Origin: Glandiceps talaboti
Lineage: Eukaryota; Hemichordata; Enteropneusta; Spengelidae
DNA length: 64,000 nt
Assembly: GCF_964340395.1 (NCBI RefSeq)
Contig: NC_135569.1
Location: 1,459,342-1,523,341, forward strand
Reading direction: 5' to 3'
Shown: positions 14,601 to 28,200 of the stretch, one piece after another
Position numbering within the stretch: position 1 is the stretch's first letter
How the letters are laid out: each line of letters opens with the position of its first letter
Notes under the pieces: model-generated
What the model was told of the DNA's origin: nothing
Seen by the model: only the letters and a program-made list of their open reading frames with translations
Databases searched by the model: none
Made by a program: the position numbers and the translations under genes

Positions 14601-14930
14601 AATAGAAGGTGACGGGTTGTTACACTCCCTCGTCCTTGTTTTAATTCCTCCTTCACTACACTGATTATAATCTGACCAAACACTCCATCCACCATCCACG
14701 TGATCAGTTAGTGCTATGAACATAAAGGAGAAGTCATAATTCGCACACAATCATAATTGGGGTCACGCGACAGTTTTAGCACAACCGAGCTGAATTTCAG
14801 TAGTGCCAAAGGCATGGAAAAATATGTGTATGTATGTATGTATGTATGTATGTATGTATGTATGTATGTATGTATGTATGTATGTATGTATGTATGTATG
14901 TATGTATGTATATATGTATGCCTGCCTGCC

Positions 14931-14965
<35 letters not shown>

Positions 14966-17900
14966 CTGTGTGTGTGTGCGTGCGTGTGTGTCCATGACTT
15001 TCGTATTAGTTCCTGTGTGGTTATTTGAAACTGAGCTTACAGTACACTTACAGTACACATCAATGGAATCCGGAGCTCCAAAGCCATCAACGCACTCCCT
15101 AGCTGGCCCTTCAGACTTATAGAAGTCAGGACCTTCTTCTAAAGTACTCATACTATAACACTTTCCGCCAAATCTCATGGCAAAGATGTCATGACCAACG
15201 TAAGCAGCAGCCTGGGCACATTTCTGCAAGATATGATCCCAAATCAACTTAGGCATGGATGCAAATAAGAGACAGGGAAGTAATGCATATAGGGTTAAGT
15301 ATTAAGATTACGGGTTAAGACTTACTTTATCTCAAAACATGTTATTTTCTAAAGATGCATATATTATGAGTGAGAATTTTCCATTAGACGAGGCTAGAAG
15401 AGAGGGCTCCGCGTGATTCAGAACAAACTTAGAAGATCATTCATGAAATAAATGAAATAACGCTAATGATAATTCCCGATAACTCGTTAGCACAATACAT
15501 TTACTATTTTCCGTCAATGTGAACAAATGTCATCCCGACGCGGTAGACGCTAACCTCCGTATGACTTTCAAGAGAGACTGCCTGTTAGATCACCAAGCCC
15601 TCTATGGATGCTTGCAGTAGAAGAAGAAATAAAAAACAACAACAACAAAAAACAAACAAACAGTTTGATTACCTTGGCTTTCTCTGTTCTAACTTCATAA
15701 TGGCCGTCCAAATATGGATTACTGGTGTCTTCTAGGGTAACCAATATTTCGGGCACATGCTTGTCGTTATAGCAACCAAGCCATGTGTACCCTGCAAGGG
15801 TGAGTGATACAATCGTATTTAAGTAGTGGATGGAAATATATGCATACCTGATATCATAACGTCTCAGAATGACTTATCAAAAAAATGATTAAAATGCTTA
15901 TTTGTAAATAATTACTGTTTAATCCGGATGGACATTCCAGAATCATGCACAGACTCTCTTCGTCAAAAGCACCATCACATGGAGCACCAGTAGGCGAAAC
16001 AGAAGGAGTTGGCTGGTTACATTCACGAGATCTCGATCTTATTCCCCCGCCACATGTTTGACTACAAGATGACCAGAGAGACCATTGAGAAAATCCCCCG
16101 TTGATAATGGGTGCTGTAAAGTGTATATTAAAGCAAATTTGTAAGTGTAATTATAATAATAGTCGTTGTATTCACAATAGATATTAAATTGTTAACCACT
16201 ACTTGTCGTAATACCTTACAAGAAAGAGTGTTCTCCGAGATATTTTGATATGACGTGTTGCAGGACGGATACAACGTTGGTCTAAAAGTCATTCAGAATC
16301 AGACTGGAAACACAATCCGAGACAAATATAATATTCAGTCTCCAACCCAGTCTCATATTAGTCTCAGCTCCGAAAAACAAAAATCACAAGGACACCCATC
16401 AATAATCAGTCAGACAAGAAATTATATATGCTGGCCTTCTTGCGATACAAAAATCATGGTGTGCAGAACAATGCCTTTCAAGTTTTGTATTATGTGTGTT
16501 CAAATACAGCGAAACAACGTCACTTACTAACTTCTCATCGTATTAAGGTTTTAAAGAAGGGTCTAAATTAACCAGCTGCCAGATGCTGTGTTAAATCCAT
16601 TGGAAAATAAAAAGATCGTCGATTTCCACGAGAACAAAACAATGAACCCTAAATTTCAATTACCATTTCAAGTGGACCAGGAACAAACTTTTTTTGGAGG
16701 TTTAAGAACTAGGATTTTCTGAAATCACTGCCCAAGCTACCAACGAGTAAATCTTACCTGGACAATTGTAGATTTTGTTGACCTCTTTAACATCAATCTC
16801 ACTTAGGCTATTTCGTTGACCAATGTAGGAAGATGACGGTTTACTTGGCACAACAGTTGGTATGTTCTTATCAACGGCAAATGCATATTGATGATAATGT
16901 AGGATAGACGAATAATCATAGCCTATATTTTGTATGTCCATGTCAGAAGCTGTATATTTTAAAAAATTATACTCCATACCTACAGTAGATAAAAACGGAA
17001 AAAAAGATTGCAAGGTTTGGCCAACTTTAGAAATAATACTAGGCAAACTAAGCTAGACACAAACTGAAGTTACTGTTGCAGCTATCAATAATTATTGATG
17101 AAATTATACGAACGCACAGGAGGATAGTGTCATCCCTCAAGTGTTCGCACATTTAATCACATTCCCTATCTACACTACCTTGATTCGGGGGGGGGGGGGG
17201 GGGGGTGTGTGTGTAAAACAATGGCGGTATAATGCTACTAAGACAACACTTTTATCCACTTGTATAATTTACCACATGCAACAACAATATATCTTGTGTT
17301 TTTGTTAGTTTGTCTATAACTTGTAACTTGGTTCCCTAGTAGTATTTAGCTATGACATCATCTCACAATGACGCTGGTCATTTTGCTTTTAATCCTGGAA
17401 ACATCATTAAAACCATTTCAAGAGGCGCAAGCCGAGTTTGTAAGCTTTTTATTCAAGTGAAATGACTTACATAAATTATCGATTAAACTATTTGTAGTAT
17501 GTTGATATTACAGAATTTGAAGTGTATTCCTTAGATATAGCTCAATTACTGAAAATCAATAATTATGCAAATTACTCATTACAAGCTAGATCTAAAATGT
17601 TTACAAGACATATGCACTTTGTTATGGTGAACACATGTATCAAATTATATTGCATTTGAAAAATGAATTTTATATTTTTAAGATATAGCAAATTTACTAA
17701 AACCATCAATTATGGAAATGAACACACACACACACACACACACAAATCCATTATATTACCACACCTCTTTACTGAGGTAAAATCTGCAAGCCCAATGCAA
17801 ACGAATTACAGTTCAGTCTTTAGGCTAGAACTGATCAGTTTAGATCTATGCAAGAATAATTAGTATAAAGAGGGAATAGTCCGTATCTCAATACTATCAT

Positions 17901-18258
17901 TGTTGGTGAGGTGGATCTTCTCAATCACACCTACCTTATGAGAATCCTTCAGATCAAATCTGGTGTGTTAAAGTTACAACATACAGATGAGCATACCTGC
18001 TTGAACGTTATCATAATTAATGTCAATGTAGTCATCTCGATCACAGCGTGAGTGCTCGTGAAAGAATCCTAGCGCATGTAGCATTTCATGAATAGCTGTG
18101 CCGACGTTCTGAAGGCAGCCCTCTCCGAAAGAAATATATTGCTGATAACCAATTCTACCAAGGTAAGACCAGCACCTGATATTGGAAAAAAATGTTGTCT
18201 ATAATATAACCTTTTAGAAGATTAAGTTTAAGTTTGAAAGCGCATGCTTATGTTTGGT

Positions 18259-18293
<35 letters not shown>

Positions 18294-21200
18294 GTCTGTC
18301 TGCCTGCCTGCCTGCCTGTCTGTCTGTCTGTCTGTCTGTATGTATGTATGTATGTATGTATGTATGTATGTATGTCCATGTCACCATTTTATCAAAGACG
18401 GCTCTCTCGATTTAATGGGACATCAATCTTAATAAACCGATTCCTAAAGTGGTATGACCAAAGCCAAATTGACCCTCTCCCCAGTAAAGACCACTTTTTT
18501 GAAAATGACCCCAACCCAGTCATAAGTATATATGGCCTTCCTATACTGCTGTTACTATGGATGGATAGACAGATACATGCAAGCCATATACTAGATTTGT
18601 AAACCTTGCAGCAGTAGCCAGTTTTAATGTCTTATCCTTGAAATACAGGTTACATGTTAATGGGATATAAACTATCTTACCCATATCCTGGAAATATAGT
18701 TATAAAATCCTGTTGGTCGGTTCGTTGTACCCATTGAACACACGTGCGACTTTCAATGATATTCATTGCCGCAAACACTACTTGTTTGTCCTCATAACCT
18801 ATAACATGTTGAGAGAGAGTGAGAGTGAGAGAGAAAGAGAGAGTGAGAGAGAGAGAGAGAGAGTGAGAGAGAGGGAGGGAAGGAGGGAGGGACAGAGAGA
18901 GAGAGAATAAGTTTGACATATCCTGCTATATATATAAAACTGGAAAACAACATAATTCTACCTAACCACCTGCCTGCTTGCCAGCCAACCAGCACCCACC
19001 ATTTTGTTCATATTTCACATCAGTATCATGTTCAAGTATGATATTTACCTAATACATTGAAATGTGTATTATGTATGTGCAGTTACATTTTATACATTTA
19101 CTGTGATCAACTATAGGGCCTAAGTTGTAGACTGTACCACTTTAATTAACTTAACGTACTGAGTTGAGCGGAGGGGTCGAACTCATAGGGAACGACCGCA
19201 TCTGGCCAAAAGGAGTCAACATAATTCAAAGCGTTTCGCCTTCTTCGAGATCTGTAAAATAAAGAACAAAGACATTTGATTATAAGAATACAGCAACAAT
19301 ATAGTAATAATGTTTATGGCCCGGATATGCTTTGTGGATCAACATTGTACCACGGAAGGGCCTGACTTTAGGATGGCTCGTGAGCTGTACTACTGCGATC
19401 TACAAAACCCATATCCGGGCATAAAGGCTTTATCATATATTCGAGATAAGAAAATTTGGATATCCTAGCACTTGGATGTGCACATCCTAGTGATAGGAAG
19501 AGGAGCACAGCCATGTACCAGCTGTGTGTCTCATAACCTCGTTACGGACTATATTTTCCACAGCCCTGGTACATGATGAAAAAAATGACTGCTGCATGGA
19601 TGTTAATACCATGTTTGTGCCATGACTGTTTTACACATCCCAATACCATAGATGTTCACGGCACTGCTAGTACAAAGTTGTGCACATCCATATAATAGCT
19701 ATGGTGGTGTAATAATATCATGTAGCAACCATTTTGTTCATATCGAACTAGCACTGCCATGGTCACTGGTACATGGCTGTGGGAAATACATATGTTGCAG
19801 TTATGCTCACATAGCTGGTACATTGCTGTGGGGAAAAAACTAAATGTACAAAGATGTTATAAAAAGCTATGTTGCATTGATATTTCTCACATCCATGCTA
19901 CTTGGGCGTTGGCATATCAGTTCATAGCATCTGTCAAATCTTTGGTATGTTACACAAATTGTCCTGATCAGAGCTGTTACACAGATATATTGTACACATA
20001 ACTGGTACAGCCTCTGTGCCTTGATTGAGCTGGTACAACTGTGTGCACAATCTTGTTCTAGGTATGTGACTGTTACTGGGTTGTGCAATATTCCCTGTGT
20101 CCTAGGTATGTGACTGTTACTGGGTTGTGCAATATTCCCTGTGTCCTAGGTATGTGACTGTTACTGGGTTGTGCAATATTCCCTGTGTCCTAGGTATGTG
20201 ACTGTTACTGGGTTGTGCAAGATTCCCTGTGTCCTAGGTATGTGACTGTTACTGGGTTGTGCAAGGTTCCCTGTGTCCTAGGTATGTGACTGTTACTGGG
20301 TTGTGCAAGGTTCCCTGTGTCCTAGGTATGTGACTGTAACTGGGTTGTGCAAGGTTCCCTGTGTCCTAGGTATGTGACTGTTACTGGGTTGTGCAATATT
20401 CCCTGTGTCCTAGGTATGTGACTGTTACTGGGTTGTGCAAGGTTCCCTGTGTCCTAGGTATGTGACTGTTACTGGGTTGTGCAAGATTCCGTGTGTCCTA
20501 GGTATGTGACTGTTACTGGGTTGTGCAAGGTTCCCTGTGTCCTAGGTATGTGACTGTTACTGGGTTGTGCAAGGTTCCCTGTGTAGGTCATGTTGCCATA
20601 ATGTAACATAATTGTATAGTACTAATCGATTTTGAACTTGAAAACAAAATACATTTGAGTTCCCATTTATACTGACCCTTGTTTGGCGGAAGCACTTTTT
20701 CCCTTATCATTAAAAAAATCCATTGCAGCTTTAGGACTTAGATTATCTCTTTTCATGACCTCAACCCATTCTGGTTTCATACGAATGTCACTCTCAACCA
20801 TTAACTCAAGCTCCTCTACAGAAGGAAACAAATGAAAATTATTGATCACATAACAGTCATTCTTGTAAGAAACAAATGAAGGACAGACTTTCCATCTAAC
20901 TCATTTCCATCAAAGTAAAAGTTAATTCTGTATATCTCCATTGTCTTGTACATCACTTTCCAGTTATTCTACCCTCTTTGTTGCAGACATTTCATGGCTG
21001 GGTGTGGTTAGAATCATAGCGATGGTGAGACATTTCTGTCTTAACAATAAATCGGTTGTTGGCTCCTATGTTTATTGTTAAGAATGCCTCGCCCCAGTGT
21101 GTGTAATAACTGCTGAGCTCTGCTAAGCCAGATTTGCCAATTGTCACAACTGTACTCTATTTCAGAGAAGTCCTACAATGTTAAATTATTGTATTCAGTT

Positions 21201-24200
21201 TATAGAAATGTATTACAATACTGATGATATGGAACTTATAAATTATTTCAGTAATTGTGACATTAGTAATGTGTCTGCCTTAACAATGCAAAGACACTGG
21301 TGTGCGACCAAAGCTGAATTTATTGTTGTCAGGGTAAATTATTTAAAAAAACCAGAATAGATTGTTTCTTCCCATACTTACCATTCAGGAGTTGTCCAAC
21401 AAACCATGTATATATTGTGTATGGTAATGTTGATACTTTTACTAACCTGGAGGCATATTGCTATTGATCTCTTCGACCACAGCCATAATATCTTTTTTGT
21501 GTACTTTTCTATCAGCCTTTAAACGATGTTCTTTTTCTTCCAATGTAGCACGAACTGGTTTGTCCTCTAAACACCAAAATATCAATTTAAATATGCCATG
21601 TGTATGAATGCTGAATCGTACCGCAGGAAACAAATAGCAACACTATCGACAGGATCAAGTCTTTGCTGAAGTATAACACCCCGTCAAATACTTACTTCTA
21701 TTACTTCTATGTGACTGAATGGTGACACAATTGAAAAGAAATCAGTGGCAACAAATAAACACAAAAAGTGCCTGTGATAGGCAGCAGATTGCTGTATTTT
21801 GAAAATTGATCCTTGTGGTCAAATAGCAAGGTCAAACATCAAGGTCAAAATATCAAAAGAAAGGGATATACTCGTTGATGTATTACGTTGTTTGAGTTAT
21901 GTGGTAAATCATGGTTGTTTACTGCAAATATGGCTACCATCCAGTAAAAGTGGTATGAGCACCAAAGTAGTGCGGCTGTATACTTCTCTCTTGTTCTGCC
22001 TTACTGTAAGACATGATTTTAGTCAAGGTGCGCTAAAACCCACTATCTTAACCACAAAACCATCAGTAGCAGTTGATATTCAATATTACTACTGTCTTAT
22101 GATATCGCTTTTACAAACCAAATCACCATCACCTCGACTAGAAGTAACCCTAATGATACCATCTCCATCACCTCGACTAGAAGTAACCCTAATAATACCA
22201 CCACCATCATCACCTTGACTAGAAGTAACTCTAATGATACTACACCTCGACTAGAAGTAACTCTAATGATACCATCTCCATCACCTCGACTAGAAGTAAC
22301 CCTAATGATACCACCACCATCACCTCGACTATCAAAACCCATCACCTACACAGTAACCATTACTAATACTCTAGAAGGCTACAGAGAAGAAATCTCAACA
22401 CCATTACTTCTACAAAATGAAGACAGTTATGGTAAGCCGCCTACCTATTCCTACGATTTTACACATATAGTGAAATTTTTGTTCACAGTCGTCATATTGC
22501 CAGTCATACTCCTGTCCATTTGGGGTCAACTTGACACAACTTTGACCTTCGATGTCAGCGACAGTTTCTTTCCATGGATATTCTTTTTCTACGTTGGTTT
22601 CACCAAGCTTAGAGCCACAGCTCCAATATGGATGGTTTTTACGGGAAAGATCATGTAACCCCATCCAGATATCAAAATTTCTTTTGAGAAACCAAAAGAC
22701 ACTGTTGTGACAACCTAACGTTATGTAAGGTTCATTGCATTGCGTTCATTTGAGAAAACAAACTCCTTTTGTCTTAGGGTAGGGCTCTTTATAGATTAGA
22801 TTAGATCAGATTAGATTAGATTAGATCAGATTAGATTAGATATAGCTTTGTTACAACTGTATAGAAAATTGACAATTCTATTTCGGTACATAAGTGTAAT
22901 AAAAATGTTAAAGAACACTGCAATTTTTGTTGATTAAATATTTTTACAAGAGTTTAGATACAGAGAGCAATTACAATCTCTTTTTGCTTTGATTGCATTA
23001 TACATTTAAATTGTTCTTTCTTTGCTGTACTATTAAAACCTGAATTATTTTTATATGTTCAATATCGAACGCAAGCTAGGCCATACACTATCAGTCACAG
23101 TGATCACATGCATTCCTTCATAGCTTGTCTCGTGAATGAGTACGTGAAAATTTAATAACGCGATGTGTTCTGGTCGATTGAGGAAATACTTTTAGGGTCT
23201 TAATAACGCGATGTGTTCTGGTCGATTGAGGAACTACTTTCAGGGTATGTGCAGTAAAATAGAAATTCACAAGGTATTCTTATTCTCACTGTGTTTTGTA
23301 TACAGCTGGACACACAAGTTTAGCTATATATGTCACATAATAAGCATAGAAAAGTATGAGATGAATTCCCCTAAGAGTATATGTTACTAAACTGTCATAT
23401 ACTGCTCTCATGGTATTCAATAATGAAAAGTATGTCATTACACAACGGCATGGTTGCGACTGGTATAGCTTTAAACAAAGCTCTGTACTTACTTATCTGC
23501 CACAAGCTTGTTAATTCCTTTTCTCACGACCTTCTTTTCAAAGTTAGCCAGAACACCACCCATGGCAGCACAGTATTCTTGTGCATCATTCCAAGTCGCC
23601 TTGTGATTGGACACAATGTAACATGTGTTTTTCTTCAAGGCAACGTCACACATTCCAGAATGTACGAGCGGCAAGGTATCGGCAACTACAAAATGTAAAG
23701 GTATTTCCATAGCTTATGTTAGACCATATTGCACATCTTGTTATACCCAACTCTAGTTATTATGTAACATCAAAGTACAGAGTATTCTGGTTACGATCTT
23801 GGAATAGTTGTATAGGAAACAGGCCAGGGATTACCAATTTAATCGCTGGACTATTTGATATTAACGTTCACACTCCACCAAATATTGTCCCCATGATAAC
23901 ATTCCCTGAAAGGCTGTTCACATTGCACAGTTTGTGTATGGCCAAGCCCTAGTCAGGGTAAAAAAAAACAAGTGTGAACAGTTTGTGCCCTGGCCTGGCC
24001 CGGACAAGATTTTGTCCCAGAGCGAGGGGGGAGGTTAGGCCATGAGAGATACTATCTTAACCTACCATCTACTTGACCTAGACCGTGTCTGTTGTTTGTT
24101 TACTAATTTCAAGTTCATGATTTTTATTTTTCATCCACGTGGTGAACTTTCACAAATATTCTCATTAATGTTGACTATTTCTCTCCTAGTCTATTACATG

Positions 24201-24949
24201 TATATGCAGTGACAAATGTCCCTGTTTCTAGTTGGTGGGTCAAACTTGTGGGTATCACTCCAGACATGCTGCTATCTCTTACACCTCCTATTACCTTTGT
24301 CTACACTACTTGTTCCTCAAACATCACTTCTGGAAGATTTCAATCTCAACATTCCATTATCATACCCACCAATTTTCTTGTGTTGACATACAAAGTTATT
24401 TTGTTACTGATTACTGATAGGTCAGTGACAGTGTCAAACAACATGGGTGGATGCTAAATGATGTTATCTTATATAATCTTATGACCCTACCTCGTTTGCT
24501 GACGTAACCATGGCGAGCAGTACAAGACTCGCTGTGAAGGGCAAATCCTTGAATTCCTTTCAACACAGCACAGTTGACACTGGTATCAATATTACCATTG
24601 GCGGACCAGATTCCATCATACCAGTCGTCTCCGCCCAGCCAGATCCAATTACCGGAGTGTAAAGAAGCACCAACCCAGTAATCTTGGCTTTGTTGCGAGG
24701 CAAGGATGCCTTTTATAAAATCGTGTTCAGGTTGACTGGATATACTAGCCAGGTAGTAACCATCTCTCAGACATTGGTCTCTAGCATCAGCACGCGATTC
24801 CATCAATTCAGCATTGACTTTGTAGCAATAGTTTTCGAACTTGTATTCATCACCGGCACAGACAATTTGACCAGCTTCAAGTTGGATACTATCAGAACCT
24901 GAATATAGTAGAAGATGAAATATAAAATGATGATCATGATGATGATGAT

Positions 24950-24982
<33 letters not shown>

Positions 24983-25165
24983 CACCACCACCACCACCAC
25001 CATCATCATCACCATCATCATCATCATCATCATCTGATCATCATCATCATCAATTACAGCAACAAATTCAACACCAACAGGAATAGCAACAACAACAACA
25101 ACAACAGCAGCAGCAACAACAACAACAGCAGCAGCAACAACAACAACAACAACAACAACAACAGC

Positions 25166-25200
<35 letters not shown>

Positions 25201-28200
25201 GAACAACACATAGAAAACTCAACCAACTCAAACCATTTGAACAGTTCCGTGTCTCTGGTTACTTGTGTACGTACAACAAGATGACATATCAATCACTCAA
25301 AACAGGTCATTTTTGGTCTCCTAAAAAAGTTACAGCTTGATTCTGCAAATACTGAAAAAGAAGATGTATGCGTGTGACTATTTTTCGCATCCCATCTTCA
25401 TTTTCAATACATAATTGTCCTTAAAACGGAGTGCCTAATGTATTAGAAAACATCAGCATATTAAAGCTTTCAGTAACAATTCATTCAGTTAGCCGAATAA
25501 ACATACTTCTTTTGCAGATGGCTCCAAATTTACGATCACATGCTCTGTCGTTCATGAAAAAATCGTCAATCTCTCGAAGTCTTGCACAGTCAGCGCCCTC
25601 ATCGTCGCCATCCTCTGCCCAGATAGTATTCAGCCAGGGATCACCGGAAATCAATTGCCAAATACTGTTAACTCTTTCCACTCCGATCCAATAGTCACTG
25701 TTTCTGTAATCTGCCATAAGACGATTTCTGAGAAACTCGTGTTCGCTGAAGGTTGTTATGGACGCCAATTTGTACCCGTCTTGGAGATCCTCACACATTT
25801 TGGAGGATGTGGCCCAATCGTTCTGTTCAGTAATCATTAAATAACAATGACCATCATAGTATTCTTCATCGTAATGGATACAAGGCGAATCGGCTGAAAA
25901 TAAGAAAACGATAGGTAAATCATGATAATCAGACCTCTACAGTTATCGAAGGGAGCACCTACATGTATTGATCACTTTGTTTACAATTGATTGATTGAAA
26001 ATGTATACTTCTACCGAACTGTCCTTTGTATAATTGACTGTGAGGGCGCTGTTCTAATATTGATGGGTAGACGTGTGGCTCCAACCATTTACTGGAACAT
26101 CACATTGCAAGGGACATACAGTGTTTGGTATGCCATAGTGTATGTTATTCCCCCATACCAGTATTCAACACTAGTTGTGACATATGTAGTGACAGTTTCT
26201 AAAACTGTCTCACTCTCTGTCTCTGTCCCTCTGTCTCTGTCTCTGCCTGTCTGTCTCTCTCTGTCTGTCTGTCTGTATGTCTCTCTCTCTCTGTCTCTCT
26301 AATTTTGTTTGAAACCATCCCAGCGGTTCACACTTTGTTCGTATGTGTGTGTCACGTTTTTCTAACTAACTGCATCAATGATATTCCTGAATTTGCAAAT
26401 GTTAGAAAATATATATGGTCAATTACTGACACATCTTCAGAGAAGAGTCTCCATGTCATATTTTATGTGTGGCTAATGGATGAATTGGATTTTCTATATT
26501 TATTGAAGGTAAAGGTCAGAGTCAAATACAAAGGTACTGAAAGAAAGGTCACATCTGAGTGGACAGAACTCGGCTATATATCTTTCAGTTCCTTAGATAC
26601 TGTACATTCTGTATTCCCAAAATGTTATGACCCAATGTACAGCAGGCTTCTTAGAAGTCATATGTACACTTTTTTCTGTATCTTTATTATAGAGGTGCCT
26701 CGCGATCCAGGGTTGCGAAAATGATTTTTCTATATATATACCAAACCTTTAATGAAATGCATGTCAGGTTAAACCAACCTTGACTTTCCTCCTTTGAATA
26801 AATAAATAAATAAAGAAATAAATAATTAAATAAATAAAGAAATAAAGAAAGAAAGAAAGAACAACAACAAATAAACGTTTGACTATCTGAGTCCAGTATA
26901 TCGAACTATAGAAGTGTATGGCCTTGTGAAAAGACCTGAAACAAACCACACAACTTGAACATTCGACAATTTTACAGCTGTTAAACCTATCTATATCTAC
27001 GTCATATTTGGTGTCGTGTGACACGTGGTTTTACGGGACCTTTTCTTGTATTAGATTAATCAATAAATGAACAATTACCTAAACAGAAATGGTAATCGAT
27101 AAACAAGTAGCTAACAGCGATAATCGATCCACCTGTTTGCATGAATAGAATTGCCACGTGTACAGATAAAATTACGACCCGTTTTGGTTTGTGATGGTTA
27201 AATCATCAAACCTATATGTATGTTAATAGGTTTAACTTCGTATTGTACCAAAATTCAATTAGCTTACAGATGCTTTCGCCAGGTATCAACCATAATAATA
27301 ATAATAATGTTGGTTTCTTATATAGCGCTTTCCCACTCCGTGCTCAAAGCGCTTTACAATTATTACCCCTGGCTCGGATCAGAACGGCACAACGGCCCTT
27401 TAGTCTTCTTCAACTCCCCGGGGAGCATACAATCCATTGCAGCCATTTAAGCGCATAGGATTAAAGCCTTCACATTGCAACCTACATCCTACCAGGTCCC
27501 CAGTTATACAGCTAGGTTGACTGAGGCACAGTCGTGGTTCAAATCTTGCCCAAGGACTTTAGCCACTCAGAAACAAACAGCAGGCAGCGACGGGGCTCGA
27601 ACCTGCAACCTGTAGATTCCAAGCCGGTCACGCCATGGCTTCGTCAGCGTTTTCTGAAATCCCGACGAAGCCATAGTGGATACCTGGCGAAAGCTTTGGC
27701 AAGCTAATTGAATTTTGGTGCAATACGAAGTTAAAGTAATGCACAATTCCCCAAAAAGGTATGGGGATATCCACTCCTTGTCGTCTCAGCTCCTTTAAGA
27801 ACCAAATCAGTTTTATTTCAGCTGCTATAAAAATGGATATTCTAAGTGGTCTCCTTATTAGTTACAACGTCATAACGTAACGTCCGTGCCGAGGTTTAAA
27901 TAGAAATCGAAATAACTACTCACAGATTTATATCCATAGGTCCTACAAATTGAATTCTAGCACTCTAGTGCTTATGTTTATACTGATGCAATTAGGAACA
28001 TAAACATTTTTTCTATTTATTTCACCAGAAATTGTACAAAGGGTACATAACAGAAAAAAAGAGGAGGAAAAGCAAATAAGTCAATAAGCTACAATTTCTG
28101 ACAAAATTACTTCCAACTAATGATTACACTAATACTAAAAGAAAAAAAAGAGCAAAATATTCCTGGTGAGGACCATGGATCTATAACAACGTGTTTTTCA

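Noticed and set aside
17187-17206. Poly-G run as a G-quadruplex regulatory site
   Set aside because: A simple homopolymer in an intron; length may be a sequencing artefact and nothing links it to function.
20059-20585. Regular 44-bp repeats resembling a CRISPR array
   Set aside because: Units are contiguous without variable spacers, and the context is a eukaryotic intron.
22097-22345. Minus-strand frame rich in SRGDG repeats as a possible collagen/RGD-like exon
   Set aside because: It is the translation of a 39-bp minisatellite with no acceptor or donor, and exon 5 to exon 6 already join in phase without it.
22215-22658. 147-codon plus-strand frame
   Set aside because: Antisense shadow of CTLD3 exon 5 and of the adjacent minisatellite.
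26305-26724. 139-codon plus-strand frame in intron 1
   Set aside because: No recognisable domain or codon pattern, no splice support; probably chance.
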